Below, piece by piece: positions 49,842-63,975 of a stretch of 64,000 nucleotides of DNA. Source of the DNA: Isoetes taiwanensis. Its lineage: Eukaryota; Streptophyta; Lycopodiopsida; Isoetales; Isoetaceae. The notes beneath the pieces were generated by a model. That model ran no database searches. It was not told where the DNA came from and worked only from the letters and a program-made list of their open reading frames with translations. The first letter of the stretch is position 1. Each line of letters begins with the position of its first letter. The DNA is taken from NCBI GenBank assembly GCA_021234155.1, contig JAJEKV010000063.1, positions 1,520,947-1,584,946 of the forward strand. Reading direction: 5' to 3'. Position numbers and translations under genes: made by a program.

Positions 49842-50540
49842 TAGCCTTTAGGATACATGAAGTCCCTCAGCCTCTTTGTGCTGGCCTCAAATTATGCATC
49901 ATCTCTTTTCTTGCTCTTGCTCTCTTCCCATCCAATTGTGCCCTTTTGCAGCTTCTTTCCTTTCAGCCTTCATCTTTGCAGCCTCAAGCTTCCTAATCAC
50001 AAGCTGCTTCAGCTCCAGCCTCACTATTTATGTTCTTCTGTCCTTCTCAATTACTAACCACTATTAATGGAAATATGAACCCTCCCTCCCAATCGAGTTG
50101 GAAGTCCCTTCCTCATTGCCCCCATGGCTTGTGATAATTGCACACATGACTGTGAACCATGCACTTGGAAATCAACAATTTGAAATTGTTGATCATGTAA
50201 TGCATGATCAACCATTTCTTGGGCTCTGGTACTACTATTGTCTGTGCAGTCAAGAAGGGGTGCAACTGTGTTGCTATTCATATTGATAAGGGGGTTGTAC
50301 AAATTTATAAAGATGAGAAAGCTCAGCCTCCTTTGATAAGTTCTTCTTTGTGGAACTACAAGCTATGACTCCTGTACTAGTTGATAAAGAAAAAGAAGAA
50401 CAACCGGAGAAGGAGTCTGAGAATCTGTAAACAACTGACTAGGCTCAAGCATCCATATGCCATGGTTATGAAGAAGAGTTTGAAACTGATCTTTGAATCG
50501 ACAAGTAAAAATTACTTTACTAGCTAAGGTGCCCAACGTT
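49842..50540. other. Inter-LINE stretch, nothing recognised
   Basis: Contains a small inverted repeat (AATTGTTGATCATG / CATGATCAACCATT at 50182-50216) and weak coding-like frames only. Confidence 0.4.
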
Positions 50541-50544
50541 GTTG

Positions 50545-51590
50545 GGCATAGCTAGGAACTGCAAATGATATACTGGAAGGTCTTTTTATAGACCAACTTG
50601 AATGCTGGATGCGAGACCATGGTGGAGATGGAACGCCTATAAATGTATATGTTCTTATGCTACTTTTATATGCTGATGATGTGGTATTCTATCTAGAAGC
50701 ATACACAGGTTGCAACGGCATTTGAATGCACTTTCATTATTTTGTGATGCAAAAGGCATGCAAGTTAATATGGTAACACCAAAGTGATTGTGTTTGGGGC
50801 AAACAAGACTGATCATTTAAAGTTCTATTATCAAGGTGAATTTGTAGAAATTACCAATAGCTATAAATACCTTGGGATATTAGTGGATAAGAGCCCAACT
50901 TGGAACCAAGCAGTGGAGCAAAAAGTAAACGGTGGCCTCAAAGCACTGTATGCAATGCAGTGTAGATGTGCCAAAGCAAAGATATGGAACTTTAGCTTGA
51001 AAAGAATGCTTTATATATCACTAGTTCAATCTGTATTTTTGTATGGATGTGGAGCATGGGGTCCTGGATTGGCATTGGATACTTGGAAAAAGGTTGAGAA
51101 AGTTCAAAAGAAATTCTTTCGGTTTGAACTTGGAACAAAAATGCAAACTCCCTGTGATATGATGTTAGCAGAATGTGGGATGCTTACATTGGAAGCAGAG
51201 GCGCTTTGCAGACTCCTTAATTATGTCTATACGGTATTGTATATTATGCCTGAAGAAAGTTTACCACGCTTGGCTTTGGAGGAGACACGGGCTTTGGCTA
51301 AGGCGTTCTACACATCTCTCTCTCTCTCTCTCTCTCTGGTTGGGGATGTGATACAGTTTTTTGAGCTTCCTGCAACTTTAGTTGGAAATTTCTCGTTGAG
51401 ATATTGCGGATAAGAGAGATGAGTATTCAGAAATTGAAGTTGACAACAATAGATGAAAATTATACAGAGGAGAGAGCTAGTATGTTCCTACCAGAGGACA
51501 TTCTAGATGAACTAATTTACGATGCAAATTATGTATTTTGAACGTCTTCTAGACCTGATGGTCTCACAGACGTATTAATAAACATTTCAC
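50545..51590 (+). pseudogene. LINE copy 1: 5'-truncated RT, rearranged 3' part
   Basis: It starts within RT (LLLYADDVVFYL near 50660-50690) and continues FYYQGEFVEITNSYKYLGIL, SLVQSVFLYGCGAWGPGLAL and KVQKKFFRFELGTKMQTP, closely similar to copies 2 and 4. At 51317 a (TC)n run replaces about 400 bases found in copy 4, after which the frame resumes with VGDVIQFFELPATLVGNF and FLPEDILDELIYDANYV. It ends with the 3' hairpin GAACGTCTTCTAGACCTGAT, GGTCTCACAGACGT. Confidence 0.88.
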
Positions 51591-51596
51591 TTCATT

Positions 51597-51599
<3 letters not shown>

Positions 51600-51687
<88 letters not shown>
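51600..51687 (+). repeat. (TC)n tail of LINE 1 / 5' junction of LINE 2
   Basis: A pure TC run of about 88 bases lies between the 3' end of copy 1 and the first bases of copy 2 (CCAGAATGGTTGTCTGGAAC). Open frames across it (Ser-Leu or Arg-Glu repeats) are artefacts. Confidence 0.95.
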
Positions 51688-51689
<2 letters not shown>

Positions 51690-54668
51690 GAATGGTTGTC
51701 TGGAACATCAACAGATTGACCATTGATAAGGTGTATAGCATGCAAAAAATACTGGATAAAGCTGATGTGATTTGTTTTGTGGAGACAAAAGAACATGATT
51801 TATTTGCATTACCGGACATAGCAGGATTTGATTTAGTATATTCTGTATATAATAAGAGATTTAGAGATAAAGATATGGGAAATGGAGGAATAGCATGTTT
51901 TGCAAGACCAACTGTAAGAGACTTGATCCAGGGTGTGAAGAAGGACAGAAATGGACAATATATTTGGTTGGAAATAAGGGGAAATTTTCTCTATTACATG
52001 GCAGTATGTTATTTTGCTCCTAAACATATGAAAACATACACGTAAAACGGATGCCTCTGAGATGATTTATTCTTTTCACTAGAACAAGACATTATGAGTT
52101 TTCAAGGAAAGGGAAAAGTAATATTGGCGGAGGAGATTTCAAGCTGCGGAGACGGGTAATTCTACGTGCATCCGTGCTTACAGGAGATAAAGATCCACTA
52201 TGGCTGGAATCAATGGATGAAAACGATCTTGCATTATGTGGCAAAAGTAGAGAGTCTACAGACTTAGTGATCACTAAGACAGGTAGACAACTTATTAGTC
52301 TTTGCAGTAGTGCTAATCTATTAATCTGTAATGGATTAAGTAGATTCCCTGGCTCTATAAAAAATACATGTCGCTCTAGAAGCACGGTGGATTATCTAGT
52401 CATGGCAGAGGATACACTATGCGGATTGGAAGAATTCATAGTAGGAGAAGATGAATTGGAATCCGATCATAATCCTTTGTGCTTTAGACTGAGTGCTAAT
52501 ATTCAGAATGATCAGCCATGCTCTTCTAAGCGGAAATATTGGCTAAAATCAGCATTGCATATGCAATATAGAGTAAGAGTTGGACAAAAGGTATCAAACA
52601 AAGTATGGGATGGAGGATTGGACGAAATGAACCAGCAATTGATTGAGGTTTTAGAGGAGGCCACAGTAGAGATATTCACATCACATAGAGCATTGAAGGG
52701 GTTACCATGCAAGGCATGGTTTGATAAAGAATGTCGTGATGCTAAGGAGCAGTGGAAGAAGAGTGACCAGCCTGGAAAAGAAACATACAAACAGAAATAT
52801 AAGAGATTGGTTCGTAGCAAGAAGAGATATTACCTGAGGCAAAGGCAACAAATCTTATGCCAAAGGTATTTGGAAGAGCCTAAGTCGAATTGGAATGCAC
52901 TTAAAAAGCATAAGCAAACTGAAGTGCCATTAGATGCGCAGGATCTCTGGAGGCATGTGGTCTCTATGTATCATAGTGATGATGTAGATGACATGACTAG
53001 CCATAGGAGATCGGCCATGCTAATCACTGAGGAAGAAATTGCAGCAGGGATAGCTTCCTTGGCAAATGGTAAAGCACCAGACTTACATGGGATGTGTGCG
53101 GAGCATCTTAAATGGGCTGGTCCCATCTTGCATCCGGTGATTGCTAACATGTTTAACATGGCGGTTGAGCAAGGATTTCCACTGGATTGGTGTAAGAACA
53201 GGGTTGTCCCGATACACAAAAGTGGGTCGAAGCATGAAGCGAACAATTATCGAACAATTATGGTAAGTAACTTGCTTTCAAAGTTGTTTGCGACTATTTT
53301 AGAGAAGAAATTAAGTCTATGGGCTGAAAACAATAATAAGAGAGCGGAGTCACAAGCGGGCTTCCGGGCAAGCAGATCCACATTAGATCATTTGTTAGTG
53401 CTGAAAACCATTTTTGATAAAGTAAAAGGTTCTAGGAAACCTGTATATATGGCATTTGTTGATTTTAGAAAAGCCTTTGACAAAGTACCCCGAGAACAAT
53501 TATGGGACAGGTTAGAAAAGTTGAAAGTGCCACATGAACTTAGAGATGCGGTACAGGTCTTGTATGGAAAAGTGCTTGTTCAATTATCAAAGCCATTCTC
53601 TGAGATTATCCTTGACAGTGTCGAGAGTAATATAGGGGTAAAACAAGGATGCCCATTATCACCTACATTGTTTGGCATGTTTATTGATGGATTGGAAGAA
53701 TGTTTACATACTAACTGTCCAGGAGGCATGGAGATACATGGGTATGTGGTGCAGCTGTTGATGTATGCAGATGATGTTGTCATGTTTGCCCGAAGCAGAG
53801 AACACATGCAGAAGCACTTAGATGGGCTGGCGGGTTTTTGTGACAAGACGGGCATGCAAGTAAACCTAGACAAGACAAAGATTATGACGGTCGGTGTGTT
53901 GAAGCAAGAAAATGTTTTCAGGTACAAAGGGGATATAGTTGAAATGTGTGATTCCTATAAGTATTTAGGACTTGTTTTTAGCCGCAACCATAGATGGAAT
54001 ACTTGTATCACTCAGAGGATTGATGGGGGGCAACGAGCTTTGTATGCATTGCAGAGCATGTGCAGGAGATCACATCTTTGGTCATGGCATTTAAAGGTAA
54101 AATTGTTTCATTCTCTCGTACAGAGTGTGGTGCTCTATGGATGTGAGATTTGGGGGCCAGGTCTCCCACAATGTTTATGGGATGATATTGAACAGGTCTT
54201 GAAGAAGTTCTTGAGACTAGAATTAGGGGTCAAAGCTCAAACACCATATCCCATGATGCTAGTGGAGAGTGGGCTTATGCCTCTAGAAGGGGAAGCAATT
54301 GTGAGATGTGTTTCGTATCTTAAGAAGGTGCTAGATATGGATGACTCAAGAATCACTAAAAAGGCTCTACTATCCAGCGAGTTAAAAGGCTTATTGCATG
54401 ATGTAACGAAGTGGCTTGGAAAGTGGGAAATCCAATGGGAGGAAATAATCCAAGTGGACTCGGATTTGAGACAATGGATAATGCAAAGAGTGCATAGGAA
54501 AATGTGGAAGCAACCAAAGACCAAAATGATCTTGTATAGGCAGAATATCAACCCTGACATGGGAGAAGCTAGACACCTGAGGGACAATATATCTATACAG
54601 AAGAGACATGCAATTTGCAGGATAAGGCTTAGCTCACATCACTTGGGTGTGGAGACTGGGAGATGGGG

Positions 54669-55055
54669 ACACAAACCATTACATTACACAGGTTAGGAAT
54701 TAAATCCCCCCTTAAACCCCCTTTTGTTTGGGTGCATATTCACACGGGGGGTGACTCCGGGCAACGAGAGCTGTTGGATAGGTATATTCGCCCCTTATTC
54801 CTTAATCTACACCGTACACAAGGTCCCTCGTTTGTGGGGTATGGATGTATAGGATTTGTTATACTGTATAACCAGATTCGCAAAATACTATAAGATTTCA
54901 GGCAATATACTACATGGTGTTAATTTTGTACGTGCAAAACATAATTGCAGGGGCTCTCGCTGCCCTACGTCACCCCCCGTGTGAATATGCACCCAAACAA
55001 AAGGGGGTTTAAGGGGGAATTTAATTCCTAACTTGTGTAATGTAATGGTTTGTGT
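54669..55055. repeat. 387-bp palindrome at the left end of E2
   Basis: The arms pair from ACACAAACCATTACATTAC to GTAATGTAATGGTTTGTGT. The inner parts (CCCCCTTAAACCCCC, GCATATTCACACGGGGGG) and the centre (GGGCAACGAGAGCTGTTGG) match E1 at 15748-16186. The outer ~40 bases differ from E1 yet pair perfectly within this copy. Confidence 0.85.
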
Positions 55056-55066
55056 TATAGGTTAAA

Positions 55067-55100
55067 AAATTTTTTGCCCCTTCGGGGCAAAAAACAAACA
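55067..55100. repeat. GC hairpin flanked by A/T runs, shared with E1
   Basis: AAAAAATTTTTT, then GCCCCTTCGGGGC, then AAAAAAC. E1 has TAAAAAATTTT, GGGCCCTTGGGCCC, AAAAAAAAAAC at about 16198-16238. The stem sequence differs but the design is the same. Confidence 0.65.
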
Positions 55101-55789
55101 ACATTACATCACACTTGGATGAGTTGATGGTATGTTGTGTTCGGACCCTAACAAACAAACATACAATACATTATTAATATTTTAGAACATAGGAGCAATG
55201 AAATAAGAGAGTGCTATGAAATAAGAGAGCTGATACAAAAAAACAAGCAAACACAACTAAACATAGTAGAAAACATTTGTAATGATGTTGTACTCATGTT
55301 TAAAACATTTTACTCATATGTTTATATTTAATAACTAAAAATAGCAAATGAAATCGAATATTGACGGTGCAGGAGCAACAACAATCGGGCCACTAAAAAA
55401 ACGTGGTGTGCAATGTCAAATGTTCAATCTGGAACTGAAATACTGGTATAACCAATGTACAATCTGGTATTCTGGATATGACATGGTGACGTTCATGTTC
55501 ATGTCCAAAGTACCAAACAGTTTGCCTAAACAACCTTTGCGGCGAGACAAAAAAGCGGTGAAGATGCTTTATGTCCCTCTCCCAGCTAGATTCAGTACAT
55601 GGCATGCCTGCAATTACTATATCAAGTTTCATGCCTTCTGGTAGAGGTGGCTGAGGAAGCTCAAGACAATTTCGTTTTTCCATTGCTCCTCTTCATCAAT
55701 CCGATTCACGGAAAGAAGTCGGACCATGTGAGACTATCATGTACAGGTTCTAAAAGTTAAAAACATTTACATAATGCTCGTGCTGCTGT

Positions 55790-56380
55790 AAGTCATAATT
55801 GAGGATCCTTCACAAGCAGTTTCCTCACAAAATCTTTTGCACTAGTCTTGATCGAAGGCCATGGCTTCTCACGAAAATCGGCTTTTTCTTCAAAACCCGC
55901 AGGTAAAAATGCCGCCAGTCTTATCCCAAAAGGCCTTACGCCCGAGGCGAGAATGTAGGTTATAACTCCTATACTCCATACATCAGATTCAGTCTTGACT
56001 TCCTCTTGAGTACTTACGGGGAAACATAGTATGCACTTCCTACAATGTCACAAAAGCGTTTGCTGCGAGCAAAAGGGAGAAACGATTAGTACATGCACCT
56101 AAACTAAGATACAATAGAAAAAACAGTCCACAAGCTATGCAATCCTAAAAGTTAATTTAGAAGGATCGCTACAGTGCGATAAAGTCGAAAAGACCAAAAT
56201 CTGTTGCCTTTAACAATGAATCTGGACTCTGTGATTTGAATAAGAAGTTCTGGAAGGCAGTAAGAAATGTCTTAGGAGGCAAATTCACGCCTGAGATAAG
56301 CTTCCCTGTGCCAGAAATATATACCTCGGGCTTTAGATCACGGTGGACAACACCATTGAGATGGCAGCGTGCTTCTGACT
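55790..56380 (-). pseudogene. CRK/CDPK-type protein kinase gene fragment inside E2
   Basis: On the minus strand an exon ending at 56325 encodes the catalytic loop [13 protein letters not shown] and has a GTATAT donor. A 75-base intron follows, then from 56249 [20 protein letters not shown] (the DFG motif). The activation-segment exon near 56055 encodes DIVGSAYYVSP, but the expected Glu of the APE-like motif is TAA. After a frameshift come TESDVWSIGVITYILASGVR, KPWPSIKTSAKDFVRKLL and KDPQL. Order and motifs match plant CDPK-related kinases (CRK). The N-lobe and the C-terminal EF-hand region are absent. It is a non-functional genomic fragment. Confidence 0.85.
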
Positions 56381-57057
56381 TTTAACATTTGTCTTACAAG
56401 AACAAGCAACATATTTCTCATTTGTATAAGCCCATCTTTCCAAAAAACAAGAATGTCACGTATATTAATTACAAAACTCTACAAAGAATCGTAACACAAA
56501 TAATGAAGCTGCAAGTCCAATCAGTTACTTAGCAAGGATTCTATCCAGCCGGAGCCATCATGCACAAATCCGAGCACAGCCAAACAAGAATTACCTCTAC
56601 TGAGTAAGCAGCTGTATTTGCTTCCATCATAGCATAAGGAAACTGCTGACTAGCGAATTAAGCTTCAGAATAGCGGATTATTAAAGAACTCAGAAAACCC
56701 AAGGTATCCATCAACCCAAGGTAATGCTGAATAGTACGCTTCAGAGCTTAAACCCCTAGTCCGGTGGAAGGATCGTGATACATAAACTGCATGGTTTCCT
56801 GTCCAATGTAAGATAGGCACAAAACTTTCCTTGCAGATCATCACCCATAGACAAACAAGGATTTCTCCCCATAAAAAATCATCGCTTGTTCTCTAACCCT
56901 AAAATCCTTTCTTCCACTTCCACGAACCCTAAAGTAAAGGGTCTCGATACTTGCATGTATTTTTGGGAGTAAAAGAGAAAAATTATTTGTGAAAGAATAA
57001 ATATGCAATGCAAAACCATTGTAAAACCATAGATAAATATGCCATTGAAATATGCAT

Positions 57058-57176
57058 GCACTCTAGATATACTGATTAGTATGCCTCGTGCAATACGCCC
57101 ATGAAATCATATGAAAACCATGCCAAAAAGCGTACAAAATCACAAAAAAAACCCCTGTTATAATGCTACATATTAC
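57058..57176 (+). repeat. Right-end block of E2, shared with E1
   Basis: GCACTCTAGATATACTGATT through TAATGCTACATATTA aligns with 18562-18682. LINE 2 coding resumes within about 10 bases of its end, so it marks the right boundary of the insertion. Confidence 0.75.
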
Positions 57177-57529
57177 CTAGACATCTGAGATATTGCAAAT
57201 TATGTGACACAACACAAGTAGAAGATGAAGACCATACATTGTTACGATGTAGTGCTTACAAGGAACTCTGAGCAAAATATGGAATTCAGTATGAGGACCT
57301 CCCTTCATTCTTTATGCTACATGGTGACATCATAGGGAAGTATCTGATTGAGTTGCTACAAATTAGAGATACATATCTAGAATCTCAACCAGTTGATGTA
57401 GATACGGAGATTTTGAGCGAGAGTGATGAGCTAGATGAGGACTCGGAAACTCATCTATTGTTTTATGACATTGTGTAATTTTTGTTGTCTAATAGGCCCT
57501 TGAGGCCTCCCAATAGACACAACACATTT

Positions 57530-57715
<186 letters not shown>

Positions 57716-58610
57716 CTCCATACCCGGATCCTACTCCGGAGGCGGGTTTTACGCCCCTTCAACGGGCTGCATTGGAACGCCATATCATTTACTTCCAGAA
57801 GGTGGTCGCTATGGGTGATACACGTTTGCCCAACCTTGCTTTGGCCATGGCGATGGGTCCCCAATGCCTGAAAGCCTGCTGGAAGGACAAGCAAGCTCAG
57901 TGGTTCTCACTTATTTGGGGTGTCTGAGGCAAGCAGATGTGTACATGTAAGGACAAAGAAAGATCACAAGGCACTTCAGTCGTACCTAGATGCTACTTTC
58001 CTTCGCAAGCTCTGGGATGCAGATGCTCTGACGCACGTTAAGCTGGCACACTATCAGCAGCAAGTCAATCCCAGGCTCACGAGAGGCCCACACCAGTACT
58101 TATACACCCAGTTGCCCATGAAGAAGCGCAGACTTATAGCTTCCATTCGCACGGGTGCACATCGCCTCCGTATTGAGATATGACGTTGGGCTCGGGAAGC
58201 ACGAGAGCAAAGGCTTTACCAGTATTGCCACCAAGGTGCCATTGAGGATGAATGTCATGCCCTCCAGGTCTGCCCAGCATTTGCCCATATTAGGGAGCGG
58301 TATGATCGATTGCTAGTGCCTGGCCAACCGTTGCATGAGTTGTTGAATACGGCGTCAATGGGTTTGTTGGGGCCATATCTCCAGGAGGTTATGGATGCAC
58401 GGACTCAGTTGTGTCTTCCGGGACGGCATTGAACTGTCCTACACAATTGTACAGCATGCCAGCAGACTTATTACTGCTAAGTTTTTTCCCTCGAAAACCC
58501 TTCGGGGCGGGGGTTTTTTAATCCCGTCAGTAATACGTTTGCTGCTCTCTTTTTTGTTTGGGTCCCATAGGCTAGTCGGTCTCCGTGGACGCTAAAAATC
58601 TATTCTATTC
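57716..58610 (+). pseudogene. LINE copy 3: 5'-truncated C-terminal region
   Basis: TPLQRAALERHIIYFQKVVA, then FLRKLWDADALTHVKLAHYQ, MKKRRLIASIRTGAHRLRI and the zinc-like CHQGAIEDECHALQVCPAF. It has stops and frame changes. It belongs to a different subfamily from copies 1, 2 and 4. The 3' end carries GGTCTCCGTGGACGC and AAAAATC and a short (TATTC)n, identical in plan to the truncated ends at 7488-7605 and 8453-8507. Confidence 0.85.
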
Positions 58611-58666
58611 TATTCCCTCCCTCCCTCCCTCCCTCCCTCCCTCTCTCCCTCTCTCTCTCTCTCTCT
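58600..58666 (+). repeat. Microsatellite tail of LINE 3 / 5' junction of LINE 4
   Basis: (TATTC)n, then CCCT units, then (TC)n, ending directly at the truncated start of LINE 4 (AAACAGTAGTACTCTATGG). Confidence 0.9.
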
Positions 58667-59590
58667 AAACAGTAGTACTCTATGGCTGTGAAGTTTAGGG
58701 TCCAGGATTATCCGTAGAAAGCTGGAAAAAGATTGAGAAGGTACAAAAGAAATTCTTTCATGTAGAATTGGGCACTAAAATATAAACACTTTACGATATG
58801 ATGCTAGTGGAGTGTGGGATGCTACTCCTGGAACTTGAAGCCCTAATCAGACTCTCAGTATATTTGCAAAAGATACAGACACACACAGAACACGCTTGCT
58901 TGCCCCATTTGGCTCCTGAGAGCAGTCAAGGAAGAGGGTGGTATGCTGACATTGTGCTTTGGCTCAAAAAATGGGGAATGAATATTGCAGACTTAGAGTC
59001 TAACAAGGATAACATCAAAGGTTGGGTTAGATGGCATGCTATCCACCAAATGTGGAGTGTACCTGAAGTAAAAAAAGAGTATTACAGATTTGTCATGAAC
59101 CTTGGGTTACAAGAAGCTGATTATTTAAAATCTGGATTATCGGTAAAGCTTAGACATATGATAAGCAGGATGAGGCTCAGCTCGCATCACTTGGGGGTGG
59201 AGATTGGACGTTGGGCAAGAATACCTCATACACTGAGATATTGTAAAGTGTGTGGATTATCTGAAGTGGAGGACGAGGTACATGTAATTTTGAGATGCCC
59301 GGCATATCAGTATATACGCATGAAGTTTGGCATACATGTAATAGATTTAGTGAGCTTCCTTGATTTATCACCAGCTACAATCGGACGGTTTCTAGTAGAA
59401 GTTATGCAAACTAGAGACAGCAATATCCAAAACATAAAATCCTTGGTGGGAGCTAGTGAGTTCGAGTATGATGAGGAGAGCACTAATATGTTCTTACCCG
59501 AAGACATATTAGATGATATTATGTACGATGTTGAATATGTAAAATGAACGTCTTCTAGACCTGATGGTCTCATAGACGTAAAAAATAAAG
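58667..59590 (+). pseudogene. LINE copy 4: 5'-truncated C-terminal region
   Basis: After a short broken stretch the frame from 58798 runs 249 codons: MMLVECGMLLLELEALIRLS, RMRLSSHHLGVEIGRWAR, the zinc motif CKVCGLSEVEDEVHVILRC, and FLPEDILDDIMYDVEYVK before a TGA. It aligns with copies 1 and 2. The 3' hairpin GAACGTCTTCTAGACCTGAT, GGTCTCATAGACGT follows, then a long (TC)n. Confidence 0.9.
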
Positions 59591-59597
59591 ATTCATC

Positions 59598-62655
<3,058 letters not shown>

Positions 62656-62662
62656 CTCAGCT

Positions 62663-62747
62663 TCTAGAATCGTGATCTAGCCGCACGCCATATTCCTTCC
62701 GGGCGAACATTATCATAATATGGCGATGTTACTGAATCGGAATTTTC
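62663..62747 (-). CDS. Possible last exon of a minus-strand gene
   Basis: After a possible TCAAG acceptor the minus strand encodes TTENSDSVTSPYYDNVRPEG, then IWRAARSRF and a stop. The composition is coding-like, but there is only one splice signal and no recognised family. It may belong with the candidate exon at 63885-63975. Confidence 0.25.
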
Positions 62748-63184
62748 TGTTGTACTTGACCATGGTTTTAAGAGGGTCGGGGTCGGCAAAACCTTCAATA
62801 ACTATTGTGCACCAAGTACATTGTAGATAAGCACTAAAGTTACAACATACATTTCAACAATAATTTGCACAAGAGACAAAGAAAATTTGCTTAAACACAA
62901 ATACAATGTGAGACACATATATGTACGTACATAAGGCTTTTTATTTGGGCAAAACAAATTTAGCAAACTTTTAAATTGCTTCTTTAGTTCCATGCAACCA
63001 ACAAGCAAAAACCTATTAGATAATATTTTTGTGAGTTGATAATTTATTCTGTCTAACTGATTGAAGTTATTTTAAACTTTGGCTTCAAATAATAAAAGCA
63101 TTAGAATTGTGTTTTCAAAAAGACCCGCAATATCACTGCTAATGTGGTCACATGCATATTTGTAATTAAATAATAGCCTAATGT

Positions 63185-63865
63185 AAACATGCAGCAGGAT
63201 ACAACTCTAGATACAGCCCTGAGATCTGTTTTTAGCCATAACATCCCATAGGACATATCTCCAATGCACATGCATAGACAGCAGAGACCATTTACTGTCA
63301 CGATTCTGTTATTATAATCAATGAGTTTGTACACTAAATGGCAGCATATTTCAACCATAAGCTTGTATTTCAGCACATAATACTACAACCATAAGTGTGC
63401 ATTACACATGCCATAAACATTTGCTCAATAGTGCGGCTGTTCAAGCAATAATCTATAAAGGTAGACATACAGTACTAAAAGGAGGCTAACAAGTAGACTC
63501 AGGTAATTATAGCTAGGTTGTAAGTAAACCAAGCTAACCCATTACCATGCTAACAGAGAACATGGAAATTAAAAGCATGCAAAAAGTTATTCTCTGTCAC
63601 GATTTTCAAGATGCACAGTATATTTTCGTCATAAGTCTGTAAAACAAGTGCCATAGATATTTGATAAACTTTACTGCTGCTCAAGCACTAAAATTCAAAG
63701 GTAGAAATACAGCGTTCATATTAGGCCAATAGGTAGGGCACAAGTAGTCATAGCTTGGTTATATGCAAACCCAGCTGACACATAACCATACTATCAGAGA
63801 GTACAAAATTAATCAGCATGCACAGGGGTTATCTTTATCACGATATTCATGAGATAAACATGTTC
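63185..63865. repeat. ~240-bp tandem repeat, about 2.7 copies
   Basis: Markers such as TGCCATAAACATTTGCTCAA (63410) and TGCCATAGATATTTGATAAA (63650), and the TGTCACGATT strings near 63297 and 63596 with a variant near 63838, recur at roughly 240-300 bases. The units are 70-80% alike. No coding. Confidence 0.6.
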
Positions 63866-63884
63866 TTTTACAAAAGTCAGTGCA

Positions 63885-63975
63885 TCTTCCCTTTCTGTTC
63901 CATAAGTTGTGGCAGGACCAAAAGAGCCGATTCCAGAAATCATTCCACAAGCCAGCGCTCCAATTTATTTAGCCA
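63885..63975 (-). CDS. Possible exon at the right edge
   Basis: On the minus strand ALACGMISGIGSFGPATTYG, then TEREDALTF, is followed by GTAAAAG, a weak donor. The glycine-rich hydrophobic start could be a membrane helix. I do not recognise it. The exon could continue past the window. Confidence 0.3.

Larger units (their letters stand above)
54672..57180. mobile_element. Composite element E2 carrying a kinase gene fragment, inserted in LINE 2
   Basis: LINE 2 coding stops after GRWG at about 54668 and resumes at about 57181-57183, so about 2.5 kb were inserted. The 4-base string GACA occurs at both edges (54668-54671 and 57180-57183) and may be a target duplication. An alternative alignment puts the left edge about 10 bases further right. 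Inside are a palindrome (54669-55055), an A/T-flanked GC hairpin (55067-55100), a minus-strand kinase fragment (55790-56380) and a right block (57058-57176). The palindrome, hairpin and right block are shared with E1 in the same order. There are no obvious terminal inverted repeats and no transposase. Confidence 0.72.
51688..57477 (+). pseudogene. LINE copy 2: endonuclease and 840-codon RT frame, split by E2
   Basis: Endonuclease: MVVWNINRLTIDKVYSMQK, DVICFVETKEHDLF, GNGGIACFARPTVRD, then after a short frame break GLSRFPGSIKNT and ESDHNPLCF. RT: GIASLANGKAPDLHGMCAEH, QAGFRASRSTLDHLL, AFVDFRKAFDKVPREQLWDR, GVKQGCPLSPTLFGMFIDG and MYADDVVMFARSREHMQ, with an intact YADD. Then LVQSVVLYGCEIWGPGLPQ and SSHHLGVETGRWG. 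The frame stops inside E2 at 54696. The remaining C-terminus resumes at about 57183: LRYCKLCDTTQVEDEDHTLL (CX2C..H..C), ending FYDIV* at 57477 with one TGA. This is the best-preserved LINE here, and only a few lesions separate it from an intact frame. Confidence 0.92.

Noticed and set aside
51587-51819. Arg-Glu repeat open frames on the minus strand (also at 57455-57894)
   Set aside because: They are translations of (TC)n microsatellites that form LINE tails.
55790-56380. A functional CRK kinase gene
   Set aside because: There is a stop at the activation-segment Glu and a frameshift after it, and the N-lobe and C-terminal region are missing.
54672-57180. E2 as a typical Helitron
   Set aside because: A CTAG string lies at the right edge, but the following base is A rather than T, E1 does not share it, no TC start is clear, and no Rep/helicase is seen.
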